DNA of 64,000 nucleotides from Anoxybacillus ayderensis (GTDB lineage Bacteria > Bacillota > Bacilli > Bacillales > Anoxybacillaceae): positions 1 through 64,000 of the forward strand of contig NZ_JXTG01000006.1 of assembly GCF_000833605.1 (NCBI RefSeq), written 5' to 3'. The notes beneath the pieces are model-generated. The model searched no databases. It worked only from the letters and a program-made list of their open reading frames with translations, and was not told the DNA's origin. Of this stretch, positions 40,596-48,962 are shown in pieces. The translations under genes and the position numbers were made by a program. Position 1 is the stretch's first letter; every line of letters begins with the position of its first letter.

Positions 40596-41033
40596 ATGAA
40601 CATCGAAACGAAATACCACGGAACGATCGAGTTGTCTGACATGGCAATCGTTTCATTTGAAAACGGGCTACCGGGTTTTGAACATGAAAAGCAGTTTGTC
40701 TTGCTGCCAATCCATGACTCACCTTTTACGATTTTACAGTCGGTAAAAAATAAAGACGTTGCTTTCGTCATGATCGAGCCGTTTTCTTATTTTCCAACGT
40801 ACGAAGTCGAACTCGATGATACGACGTGCGAACAATTAAACATTCAAGCAGAAAACGACGTGGCGCTATACGTCATTTTAACGGTCGCCGAGCCATTTAC
40901 AAATACGACCGCGAACTTACAAGCTCCCGTCGTCATTAACGTTCACGAACGAATCGGCAAGCAAGTTATTTTAACAAATACACCGTATAAAACGAAACAT
41001 CGCTTGTTTCCAGAAATGGTTGAAGCAAAATAA
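40596..41033 (+). CDS. fliW: Flagellar assembly factor FliW
   Basis: The protein is about 145 residues. The FliW pattern is seen in [35 protein letters not shown] and [19 protein letters not shown]. FliW binds CsrA until displaced by unassembled flagellin, closing a feedback loop on hag translation. ATG 40596 is 7 bases after GAGGG; the ATG at 40590 is too close to it. Confidence 0.95.
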   Translation: MNIETKYHGTIELSDMAIVSFENGLPGFEHEKQFVLLPIHDSPFTILQSVKNKDVAFVMIEPFSYFPTYEVELDDTTCEQLNIQAENDVALYVILTVAEPFTNTTANLQAPVVINVHERIGKQVILTNTPYKTKHRLFPEMVEAK

Positions 41034-41046
41034 GGAGGCGAGAACG

Positions 41047-41295
41047 ATGCTTGTATTAACGCGCAAAATAAAAGAAGCGATCCACATCGGCGACGATATC
41101 GAAGTCGTCGTTCTCGCCATCGATGGCGAACAAGTGAAGCTTGGCATCCATGCACCGAAACATATCGATGTGCATCGGAAAGAAGTATATCTCGCTATTC
41201 AACAAGAAAACAGCGCGGCATCTCTCGCCTCCGCCACTTCGCTTCAACAACTATCCGACCAGCTAAAGAAAGGAGGGGAAGAAAATGAGCGTTAG
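41047..41295 (+). CDS. csrA: Translational regulator CsrA
   Basis: The protein has 82 residues. The start [20 protein letters not shown] and [19 protein letters not shown] are canonical CsrA. It blocks ribosome binding on hag mRNA; matching GGA sites are present in the hag leader. AAGGAGG precedes the ATG. Confidence 0.97.
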   Translation: MLVLTRKIKEAIHIGDDIEVVVLAIDGEQVKLGIHAPKHIDVHRKEVYLAIQQENSAASLASATSLQQLSDQLKKGGEENER

Positions 41296-41470
41296 CATCG
41301 GCGGCGTTCACGTTCCTGGCGTCATCGCGCGCATCGTTCAGGACAATAAACAAATCGCCGAACAAGCATTAAATGAGATCATCAATAAACATAAAGACGA
41401 CCCAGCGCGCGTCATTAAAGAAATCCAGCAGCCATCACCGTTCTCGCAATTTCTGGACATTAAAGTATAA
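41285..41470 (+). CDS. Small protein overlapping csrA
   Basis: The protein has 61 residues: [20 protein letters not shown], then [20 protein letters not shown]. The ATG is preceded by AAAGGAGGGG and overlaps the end of csrA by 11 bases, so translation is probably coupled. I did not recognise a family. It is the last gene before the hag promoter, and a motility role is inferred from position only. Confidence 0.7.
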   Translation: MSVSIGGVHVPGVIARIVQDNKQIAEQALNEIINKHKDDPARVIKEIQQPSPFSQFLDIKV

Positions 41471-41490
41471 AATTTTTTTCATCACCCTAT

Positions 41491-41516
41491 TAAACTTTGA
41501 AAAAACGAGCCGATAA
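41491..41516 (+). promoter_or_regulatory. Sigma-D promoter of hag
   Basis: TAAA (41491-41494), 14 bases, then GCCGATAA (41509-41516). The -10 is near-perfect and the spacer is one base short of the usual 15. It should produce a leader of roughly 85-90 bases. Confidence 0.85.
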
Positions 41517-41526
41517 TAAACATGAG

Positions 41527-41603
41527 AGCAAGAAAGAAGGGCGGCCGACTTCATTCTTGCTAGCTAAACCACACGGATGTGGGAAAACAAATTCAAGGAG
41601 GAA
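41527..41603 (+). promoter_or_regulatory. hag leader with CsrA-type binding sites
   Basis: A hairpin pairs AGCAAGAA (41527-41534) with TTCTTGCT (41554-41561). Downstream are two GGA sites: ACACGGATGT (41571-41580), close to the known CsrA consensus ACARGGAUGU, and CAAGGAGGA (41595-41603), which is the ribosome site itself. This two-site layout matches the established CsrA repression of hag in B. subtilis. Confidence 0.7.
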
Positions 41604-41609
41604 TATAAA

Positions 41610-43164
41610 ATGAGAATTAACCACAACATCGCGGCGTTAAATACGCATCGTCAGTTGACAATGGGCACGTTAAATGCATCGAAAAATATGGAGAAATTGT
41701 CTTCAGGTCTTCGCATTAACCGTGCAGGCGACGACGCAGCAGGTTTGGCGATCTCTGAGAAAATGCGTGGACAAATTCGCGGGTTAGAAATGGCAGCGAA
41801 AAACTCACAAGACGCGATTTCATTAATCCAAACAGCTGAGGGTGCGTTAAACGAAACGCACGCGATTCTTCAGCGTATGCGCGAGTTAGCGGTACAAGGT
41901 GGTAACGACACAAATACAACGATTGACCGCGAGCAAATTCAAAAAGAGTTAAACCAATTAATTTCTGAAATTGACCGTATTTCAACGACGACACAATTTA
42001 ACACAAAGAACTTGCTTGACGGTTCCTTAAATGCGACGTTCCAAGTAGGAGCGAATGATGGACAAATTATTAACTTGCAAATCTCAACAATGAGCTCTGC
42101 CGCATTAACGTTGGATGGAACAAACATCTCTGTTGCGGACAACTCTCTAGCTAGCCAATCGATCTCTAAAATTGACAGCGCAATTAACGCAGTATCACAA
42201 GAGCGCTCTAAGCTTGGTGCATTGCAAAACCGCTTAGAGTACACAATTAACAACTTGTCTACTTCTGCAGAAAACTTAACAGCAGCTGAGTCTCGTATTC
42301 GCGACGTCGATTATGCTTTAGCCGCATAAGCGGTGACAAGCACAGTCGTCCTAACTGGAAACGGTTAGGAGTATGACCGGGTGAATTGCTGGAAACCCCT
42401 TAGAGCCTTTGGCGCCACAACGAAGCTGGAAACGGCAAGCGTGATGGCTTGAAAAGTCAAAGGATTGGGCAACCAGCAGCCAAGCTCCTGTGACGAAAGT
42501 CTGGAGAAGGTTCAACGACTAGGGTATACCGCCTAAGGCGAGAGCTATGGCGATGAAACCCGTAGGTGAAGCCATGAAGGGAGACATGGTGAATCCGAAG
42601 TGCCCGGCCCCTAACAGGTAAAGCTGAGGGTGAAGATATAGTCTAGTCATTTGCGAAAGCAAATGTTCGCACGATGGCGAAAGAAATGATGGAGTTCACT
42701 AAGAACAACATCCTCTCTCAAGCAGCACAAGCAATGTTGGCTCAATCCAATCAAATGCTACAAGGAGTTTTGCAGTTACTTCGGTAATTTGATTGGAAGG
42801 GCGTCTTAGCTGGAAACGGCTAAGAGGATAACTGGGTGAATTGCTGGGAAGCCCTAAAGCTTTCCTTGCCACAACGAAGCTGGAAACGGCAAGCGTGACG
42901 GCGTGAAAAAAGGAAAGATGCTACAATGGGTAATCAGCAGCCAAGCTCCTGTGAGGAAACTCTGGAGAAGGTTCAACGACTAGGACATACCACCTAAGGC
43001 GAGTGCTATGGTGATGAAGTCCGTAGGGAATTTCCCGAAGTGCCCAGCCCTTCGCTAGCCAAACGGCTAGAAAGGTGAAGAGATAGTCTACACAACGATC
43101 GAAAGACGTTGAGGCATGGCAAGCCAACCAACAACCACAAGGAGTATTACAATTGCTCCGCTAA
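41610..43164 (+). CDS. hag: Main flagellin, coding sequence split by two group I introns
   Basis: The proposed exons are 41610-42311, 42674-42742 and 43120-43164, giving 271 residues. Exon 1 holds MRINHNIAALNTHRQL, KLSSGLRINRAGDDAAGLA and ends at SRIRDVD. Exon 2 encodes MAKEMMEFTKNNILSQAAQA and MLA. Exon 3 encodes QANQQPQGVLQLLR and stop. The joined C-terminus is the canonical flagellin D0 helix. Without splicing of intron 1 the frame ends at TAA 42327-42329 and lacks the C-terminal helix needed for export and assembly. Without splicing of intron 2 alone, an intron-encoded end QSNQMLQGVLQLLR is used instead. ATG 41610 follows AAGGAGGA. Confidence 0.88.
42312..42673 (+). ncRNA. Group I intron 1 in hag (362 nt)
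   Basis: The 5' splice site follows exon T42311: exon CGAU pairs with intron GUCG just before the P2 hairpin (UCCUAAC-UGGAAAC-GGUUAGGA), giving the expected U-G pair at the site. Core elements include GGGTGAATTGCTGG, CAACCAGCAGCCAAGCTCC, the P7 strands ACGACTA and ATAGTCT, and a terminal GCGAAAGC-type hairpin. The intron ends in G42673. There is no open frame inside. It shares long blocks with intron 2 (for example CCACAACGAAGCTGG and GAGAAGGTTCAACGACTAGG), so the two are related. Confidence 0.85.
42743..42787 (+). other. Intron-encoded alternative flagellin C-terminus
   Basis: The first 45 bases of intron 2 continue the hag frame as QSNQMLQGVLQLLR plus TAA. Exon 3 encodes QANQQPQGVLQLLR plus TAA, the same length with 11 of 14 residues identical. 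At DNA level 33 of 45 bases agree; seven of the ten differing codons are synonymous, including six in the last seven residues. That pattern suggests selection to keep the encoded peptide. Unspliced and spliced RNA would therefore give almost identical flagellins. Confidence 0.8.
42743..43119 (+). ncRNA. Group I intron 2 in hag (377 nt)
   Basis: The 5' site follows exon ...TTGGCT (42742), and the intron ends in G43119 before CAAGCC. The exact joining restores the canonical flagellin C-terminus. The intron opens with a long hairpin CCAATCAAAT/ATTTGATTGG whose stem and loop contain alternative C-terminal codons. P2 (TCTTAGC...GCTAAGA), the core GGGTGAATTGCTGGGAA, P7 strands ACGACTA and ATAGTCT, and a CAACG/CGTTG terminal hairpin follow. 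P1 pairing at the 5' site is short (about 4 pairs including U-G), so the 5' boundary is supported mainly by the reading frame. Confidence 0.8.
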
Positions 43165-43170
43165 TGAATC

Positions 43171-43205
43171 AAAAAGAGGCCTTAGGTTTGCTAAGGTCTC
43201 TTTTT
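43171..43205. terminator. Bidirectional terminator between hag and the endonuclease gene
   Basis: AAAAAGAG...CCTTAG (43171-43184) pairs with CTAAGG...CTCTTTTT (43191-43205). It serves the converging hag and endonuclease transcripts. Confidence 0.85.
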
Positions 43206-44133
43206 ATGTGCTATGAATAGCGCATAGATGCACGACTTGACTGACTGTTAAACCTGTTGTTTCCCTACAAGCATGGATTTGTTCCATATGTTTTTTGGTT
43301 AGTTCAATTTGATAAGGTTTGGCTGTTGCTTTGTTTATTTTCAATACCGGGAATTTTTCTGCAAACAATTTTTTGTACGTATGTTCATTCGATAACTTGT
43401 TGTGTAAAACAGGAAGTTGTTCTAACATTGCGTGAATATCTTTAGTAGGTCGAGTGATATGGAGTACGTTTGGTAAATAGATAGTTGTCCGTTTTTTGGT
43501 AAATTCTTTTGAAATGGAAGGAATAGTGGTTTTCCGTTTCATACTTTCGTGCACATATGGTTTAACTAAGCGTATAAAATAAAAAATTTGCGGTTTATCG
43601 TAAAGAGTAAGTCTGTTTTGTTTGTCTAAAGAAAAGTTTAGGCTGTATTTTCGTCTTATTAGCTGAATTAATGTTTCGTTTTCAGCTTTTGTAAATCCAT
43701 CTGTTGATAAAATAACTTTTTTTACTTGATTATTTTCGATTTTTAAGTGTCCATCATCCTGATACCACCACGCTAAACAAATAGGTGTAAATAAATATGT
43801 TAAAAATTCAAATGGAATGGTTTTGCGATCATTTGGATACCATAACTCTTTTAGTTGAAAGACCACTCTTGATTTAAACGATTGGGTATAATATTGCTCA
43901 GTAAAACCGTTTTTGATGCGATTGTCTAGGATTTTTCGATATCTCGGTTTTGAAAGAGGAAGATATTTGTTTAATTGTTCGTAACAATAAAAACACCATG
44001 CTTTATCGCTAGCACAATGAGCGAAGCGAAATCGTGGATGGCGATTTTTTTCTATACTGATATTTGCATCCCCTAGTAATTTTCCACTAATCATGCTTAA
44101 CGCCTCAATAGATAATTGTTGAAGTATTTCCAT
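43204..44133 (-). CDS. Free-standing LAGLIDADG homing endonuclease
   Basis: The protein has 309 residues. Two LAGLIDADG helices are visible: MISGKLLGDANI (about 15-26) and ICLAWWYQDDGHLK (about 117-130), each with the acidic residue expected at the catalytic centre. A C-terminal extension (about 255-309) has KPYQIELTKKHMEQIHACRE and may be a small DNA-binding segment. AGAGGGG precedes the ATG. It lies outside the introns, convergent with hag and 40 bases from its end. It could mobilise one or both introns or the surrounding locus into intronless flagellin alleles; this is inference. Confidence 0.85.
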   Translation of the reverse strand: MEILQQLSIEALSMISGKLLGDANISIEKNRHPRFRFAHCASDKAWCFYCYEQLNKYLPLSKPRYRKILDNRIKNGFTEQYYTQSFKSRVVFQLKELWYPNDRKTIPFEFLTYLFTPICLAWWYQDDGHLKIENNQVKKVILSTDGFTKAENETLIQLIRRKYSLNFSLDKQNRLTLYDKPQIFYFIRLVKPYVHESMKRKTTIPSISKEFTKKRTTIYLPNVLHITRPTKDIHAMLEQLPVLHNKLSNEHTYKKLFAEKFPVLKINKATAKPYQIELTKKHMEQIHACRETTGLTVSQVVHLCAIHST

Positions 44134-44329
44134 ATGCTTATTCCCCTCTCTATAAGAACATTTGTTCCTATTTTAATACAAATATATTAATTAAGCAATA
44201 ACATTATTGGACTTTTCAAATATCGGAGAATTATGTAAGCTGGGCGCTAGCTAATTGAATGTATAAATTTGAGATTAGGGAAATGGACAATACTTTTTTC
44301 CTCCTCCTCTTCACATCTTCACCTTTTTA

Positions 44330-44337
44330 TCCGATAT
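44330..44337 (+). promoter_or_regulatory. Sigma-D-type -10 before the glycosyltransferase gene
   Basis: TCCGATAT (44330-44337) matches 7 of 8 positions of the sigma-D -10 and is followed by the same AAACAGTAG seen after the flaG promoter. The -35 (around 44312) is poor. The remainder of 44134-44381 shows no gene. Confidence 0.5.
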
Positions 44338-44381
44338 AAACAGTAGATGAATACATAAATGAAGAAAGAAGGAAGAGAGCG

Positions 44382-46310
44382 ATGAAGCCGTTTTTATCGT
44401 TATGTATGATCGTAAAGAATGAAGAAAAAGTGTTACAACGTTGTTTAGACTCTGTATATGGCGTTGTGGATGAAATTGTTATTGTCGATACAGGTTCAAC
44501 CGATTTAACGAAAGAAATTGCGTTGAAATATACGAATAAAGTATATGATTTTGAATGGACGAATAATTTCGCTGACGCGCGCAACTTTGCCCAGCAACAT
44601 GCAACAGGGGAATGGATTCTCGTATTAGATGCCGACGAGTATGTTGAACGTACGAACTTGCAAGAGATGATACAGCAATTAAAACAAACTGATGATAGCG
44701 TGGAAGCTTATGACGTGAGTATTTACAACTTTGTAGGTGCGTACGGTGAACGAGTACTCCAACATCGCCACACGCGCATTTATCGCAATGTACCATATTT
44801 GCGCTACGATCGTGCGATTCATGAACAATTACGGCATGTGAGCGGGAAGTATGTTGAAGCTAAGACAGGTATTTTAACGATTTATCATACAGGTTATATG
44901 CGGCATGTGGTGGTAGAAAAGAAAAAACATGACCGAAACGCGCAATTGATTGAGCGTGAGATGGAGGCAGGGGAGAGCATTGCTTTCGATTATTTTAATT
45001 TAGGAAACGAGCATCTTTCAAAAGGGGAAGTCGAACAAGCGCTGCAAGCATTTATTCAAGCGTATCAACATAAAAAAGATATTCGTCTAAGTTGGGTTTC
45101 GTATTGCCTTGTGCAAATTATTTTATGTTTGAAGTATTTACAGCGGTTTGATGATGCTTTGCGAGTGATTGCTGATGTGGAGAATATATATAGCGAAACA
45201 GCCGACTTTCAGTTTTTGCGCGGGGAAATTTACTACTTGCAACATCGTTACGATGATGCTTTAAAGCAGCTCGAATACTTGCTAGAAAACAAAGAAAAGT
45301 ATCCTTACACCATTAAAACGTTTGAATACGTTGAGTATGATCCGCATATGTTGCTTGGTCAAATTTACAAACATAAAGGAAATTTACAAAAAGCAATATA
45401 TCACTTTTCTTGTGCACTTTCGTTTAATCGAAAAAGTTACGAAGCGCTTTACAACGTATTGCAATTGCTTGCTCGTGTTCATAGTGAAACGGAAATTATC
45501 CAATTTATTGAAAGCAAACAGTTGGCGAACGATTTGTTAGCGATCTCGCTAGTTGCTCGCATCGCATCGGCTTTACATTTAGAAAATGTGATGAAATCGC
45601 TTGTTGCAAAGCTAGGTGATGATGTGATTCAGCGCGGATTTGAAATTAAAGTAAATATATTACAAAATGCTTATGATGACGCCTTACAAAAAATATTGAA
45701 AAGTTCTGTGGCCGATTTACAGACGTATGTTCGTTCGGGAGGTTTAGACTCTTACGATTTATTAGTTTTGGCATTCAAAACAAATCAATTGGATGTCGTT
45801 CGCTTATTGCTTCATCTCGTTTCCGATCAAAAGGAAAAAGAGTTTTTGCTGTTTATGTTGAATGAGCATGAACAAGCACCTGAATCGATGTTTTACTTAT
45901 TTTTACTCGAACGAACGATTCAGCTAAAAGAGTACGAGCTGTTTGAGCAATTTCTTGCTTTGAAAAATCGGTTTGCCCCATCTGTTCATATTCAAATCGC
46001 ACACTTGCTTCATCGCTATGAATTTATGGATGTAGCGCTCCAACTATATCGTTCAGTCGATAATATGAACGATTGGGATGCGGGTGCGTTTGTCAATGTG
46101 ATGGAAGCGTTGGCGATGAAAAATGAGATTATGGAAGCGATGCAGTACGGTCTATTAGCGATTAGCTTCGGTCATCACGATTTTCGTCTGTACAAATACA
46201 TGATCGAGCTAATGAGCATATGTGGAATGAGTGAAGAAAGAAGAAAAATCGTTCAACAAGCGAAACAATTATATCCGGACAGCGAATGGTTACTGAAACA
46301 GAGAGATTAG
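44382..46310 (+). CDS. Family 2 glycosyltransferase with TPR-like repeats
   Basis: The protein has 642 residues. The GT-A domain (about 1-230) has SLCMIVKNEEKVLQRCLDSV, VDTGSTDLTKEIA and the metal-binding LVLDADEYV. The rest is helical TPR-like repeats (FDYFNLGNEHLSKGEVEQAL, GQIYKHKGNLQKAIYHFSCA). The N-terminal half is a clear paralogue of the protein encoded at 50878. Its location between hag and flaG with a sigma-D-type promoter indicates flagellin glycosylation as the likely role. GAAGGAAG precedes the ATG. Confidence 0.85.
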   Translation: MKPFLSLCMIVKNEEKVLQRCLDSVYGVVDEIVIVDTGSTDLTKEIALKYTNKVYDFEWTNNFADARNFAQQHATGEWILVLDADEYVERTNLQEMIQQLKQTDDSVEAYDVSIYNFVGAYGERVLQHRHTRIYRNVPYLRYDRAIHEQLRHVSGKYVEAKTGILTIYHTGYMRHVVVEKKKHDRNAQLIEREMEAGESIAFDYFNLGNEHLSKGEVEQALQAFIQAYQHKKDIRLSWVSYCLVQIILCLKYLQRFDDALRVIADVENIYSETADFQFLRGEIYYLQHRYDDALKQLEYLLENKEKYPYTIKTFEYVEYDPHMLLGQIYKHKGNLQKAIYHFSCALSFNRKSYEALYNVLQLLARVHSETEIIQFIESKQLANDLLAISLVARIASALHLENVMKSLVAKLGDDVIQRGFEIKVNILQNAYDDALQKILKSSVADLQTYVRSGGLDSYDLLVLAFKTNQLDVVRLLLHLVSDQKEKEFLLFMLNEHEQAPESMFYLFLLERTIQLKEYELFEQFLALKNRFAPSVHIQIAHLLHRYEFMDVALQLYRSVDNMNDWDAGAFVNVMEALAMKNEIMEAMQYGLLAISFGHHDFRLYKYMIELMSICGMSEERRKIVQQAKQLYPDSEWLLKQRD

Positions 46311-46363
46311 TTTGAACAATACAAGTGTTTTATTCAAAAATAAAATATGGGAAGGTAATGAAA

Positions 46364-47605
46364 ATGAAAAAGAGGGTGCTAATCGGTAGTCCCATTCATC
46401 AAAAGGCATCAATCCTACAGTTATTTTTAACATCCCTTGAGTATATGAATACAGAAGGTCTTGAGGTTCACTACCTATTTGTAGACGATAACGAAAGTCA
46501 AGATGCAAAAAAAATTCTCTCAGATTTTATGAGGAGAAAAAATACAGCCTATATACTAAATAGTACAGACACCCAGAGTTATATTTGTGATGAAAGTACC
46601 CATTACTGGAATGAAAATTTAGTTTGGAAAGTCGCCCACTTTAAAAATGTTATTATTCAATTCGCTCTGGATAAAAAATTTGACTATCTTTTTCTTATTG
46701 ACTCTGATATTGTGTTGCATCCAGAAACGTTACAAAAGCTAATTGAAGCAGAAAAAGATATTGTCTCCAATATTTTTTGGACAAGATGGAAACCGAATTT
46801 TCCAGAATTGCCGCAAGTTTGGGTGTTTGATCAATATAGTCAGTATTATTACAAAAGGGGTGAAAGGTTAACTGAGGAGCAAATACATGAAAGACATCAA
46901 CAGTTTTTAGAAATGTTAAGGAAACCCGGAATATATGAAGTTGGTGGTCTTGGAGCGTGTACGTTGATCAGCAGAAGGGCGTTACAGGCAGGGGTCAATT
47001 TCAATGAAATTAAAAATGTTTCGTTTTGGGGAGAGGATAGGCACTTTTGTATAAGAGCCCAAGCTTTAGGTTTTAATTTGTTCGTGGATACTCACTATCC
47101 TGCATTTCATATTTATAGAGAGTCGGATTGCGAGAAGGCGCAAGAGTTTATGATAAGGAACATTAAAGAAAAAATAGAAAAAGATTTATTTTATAAAATA
47201 AAGGTTGCATTTGAAAGTATAGGGTCATTTGATTATGAAAAAGGATACGAAGATTTATCAACTGCTTATTTTTCCAATCAGATGCGTCAACGTGTCCTCG
47301 ATGAGATTCAAAGCCAGTTAGAGGATAATGTTAGGAGAAAGCTTCGGGTAAAAGCAAACGTTTATGGCTGCCAAGTTAAAGAAATAAGTTTGAAAGGGCA
47401 AAAAGGGATTATCACGTTTATGTTGGAGAACAATGGGGTAGAAGGAGGGAGTACATTTTCTGAGACCTTTTTATGTGAGTCTGAAGTAATTAAAGAAGGG
47501 AATGAATGGTTTATTCATTCGTTATCTGTTGTTGATAAGATAGGGGATATGGATTACAAGATTGGGAACACTGATGTTAGTCTAGATTATAGACACAACG
47601 AATAG
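46364..47605 (+). CDS. Glycosyltransferase-like protein, C-terminus probably altered by an IS
   Basis: The protein is about 413 residues. A GT-A-like fold is suggested by RVLIGSPIHQKASILQLFL, VHYLFVDDNESQDAKKIL, the metal-binding FLIDSDIVLHPET and SFWGEDRHFCIRAQALG. ATG 46364 has GGAAGG 8 bases upstream. The base composition is more AT-rich than the preceding gene by eye, suggesting transfer. The last four sense codons and the stop (RHNE*) lie within the left end of the IS3-family element, so the native C-terminus may have been replaced. Confidence 0.72.
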   Translation: MKKRVLIGSPIHQKASILQLFLTSLEYMNTEGLEVHYLFVDDNESQDAKKILSDFMRRKNTAYILNSTDTQSYICDESTHYWNENLVWKVAHFKNVIIQFALDKKFDYLFLIDSDIVLHPETLQKLIEAEKDIVSNIFWTRWKPNFPELPQVWVFDQYSQYYYKRGERLTEEQIHERHQQFLEMLRKPGIYEVGGLGACTLISRRALQAGVNFNEIKNVSFWGEDRHFCIRAQALGFNLFVDTHYPAFHIYRESDCEKAQEFMIRNIKEKIEKDLFYKIKVAFESIGSFDYEKGYEDLSTAYFSNQMRQRVLDEIQSQLEDNVRRKLRVKANVYGCQVKEISLKGQKGIITFMLENNGVEGGSTFSETFLCESEVIKEGNEWFIHSLSVVDKIGDMDYKIGNTDVSLDYRHNE

Positions 47606-47647
47606 AGAAATGTATAGTAAATCCATCAATCATAGGGAGTGTCTATA

Positions 47648-47935
47648 ATGACAAGACGTTTTGATAAAGAATTCAAAATACATGCAGTAAAATTAGTGAT
47701 TGAGGAAGGAAAGGCGGTCGCTCAAACCGCAAAACAACTCGATATTTCGCCAAAAACGCTTCATAAATGGGTCGCAGATTATAAAAAAGGTGCTAAGCAT
47801 AGCTTTGTCGGGAGTGGAAACCTCAAGCCGGAAGATCGTGAAAAGCATGAACTTCAAAAACGTATTCGGGATCTGGATGAGGAAAACGCGATCTTAAAAA
47901 AGGCCATGAGCATCTTCGCCAAAAACCAGAAGTAA
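47648..47935 (+). CDS. IS3-family transposase OrfA
   Basis: The protein has 95 residues with a helix-turn-helix (AVAQTAKQLDISPKTLHKWV) and a leucine-zipper-like tail (DLDEENAILKKAMSIFAKNQ). GGGAG precedes the ATG by 8 bases. The OrfA frame overlaps OrfB, which is normally reached by -1 frameshifting; an A-run near 47922 is a possible slip site. Confidence 0.85.
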   Translation: MTRRFDKEFKIHAVKLVIEEGKAVAQTAKQLDISPKTLHKWVADYKKGAKHSFVGSGNLKPEDREKHELQKRIRDLDEENAILKKAMSIFAKNQK

Positions 47936-48831
47936 TTTATACATTCATTCATACGCATAGAAAAGAGTTTCGCGTGGCGAAGATGTGTGAAGTCTTAGGC
48001 GTTTCAAGAAGTGGATACTATGCATGGGCCAAACGACCCGAAAGTCAACAAAAGAAAAGACAGGAAGCATTGAAAAAGCAAATCAAAAAGATTCATATCG
48101 AGTCAAGAGAAACGTATGGCAGTCCAAAAATCACAAAAATCCTTCAGAAACAAGGGGTTAAGGTATCTCAAAAAACGGTCGCTAGAATCATGAAAGATGG
48201 TGATATTCGTTCAAAAACAAAGAAAAAATATAAGGCAACCACGAACTCGAAGCATCATTGGCCTGTGTATCCCAACCTATTGAATCAGCAGTTTGAAGTC
48301 AATGAGCCGAATCAAGTATGGGTGGCGGATATCACGTATATTTGGACGAAAGAAGGCTGGCTGTATTTAGCATCCATCATGGATTTGTTTTCTCGTAAAA
48401 TTGTAGGCTGGTATCTTTCCGAGCGCATGACAAAGGAGTTAGTGATCAAAGCATTCCACCGGGCCATCCATCAGCGAAATCCTTAACCTGGTCTGATTCA
48501 CCATTCGGATCAAGGGAGCCAGTATGCATCGAATGAATATCAAGCCATGTTGAGGCAATACGGAATCCAGACGAGCATGAGCCGAAAAGGAAACTGTTAT
48601 GACAACGCATGTGCCGAATTGTTTCACAGCATCCTTAAAAAGGAACTCATTTTCCACGAAACCTTTACAACAAGAGAAGAAGCCAAACAACGAATTTTCG
48701 AATACCTGGAATGTTTTTATAATGCCCAACGAATTCATTCAGCAAACGGGTACATGTCGCCAATGGAGTATGAGAAGATGCATCAGCAAGGCAAAAAGCA
48801 GCAACGCTTCTCTTCACAAGTCACGATATAA
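47932..48831 (+). pseudogene. IS3-family transposase OrfB, interrupted
   Basis: The integrase core is present: VWVADITYIWT (first D), a second D region in LIHHSDQGSQYAS and E in AELFHSILKKEL. An in-frame TAA at 48484-48486 cuts the protein between the first and second catalytic Asp, with the same frame resuming directly after. The element should therefore not transpose by itself. Confidence 0.8.
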
Positions 48832-48962
48832 GGGGCATCTTTCCTCTTGAGAAGGGGAAGGGGTTACCAAACCGTTCTCCTTCTCAAGAGGCCACCAAAC
48901 GAAGTGCAGTAGTAGGGCTTTAAAATTTTTCTCGATTTTACGTGTCTATTTTCTTGACATAA

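Larger units (their letters stand above)
47590..48948 (+). mobile_element. IS3-family insertion sequence, defective
   Basis: The ends are related inverted repeats: the left reads TAGACACAACGAATAGAGAAA from 47590 and the right, on the opposite strand, starts TAGACACGTAAAATCGAGAAA (each quoted in part; the shared core is TAGACAC and GAGAAA). The length is about 1.36 kb with orfA and a broken orfB. No matching target duplication is visible at the two flanks, and the flanking genes are different broken glycosyltransferases, consistent with a deletion next to the element. Confidence 0.7.

Noticed and set aside
42312-42350. hag as a simple pseudogene truncated at TAA 42327
   Set aside because: Exact in-frame joining across a structured 362-base group I intron restores the canonical C-terminus.
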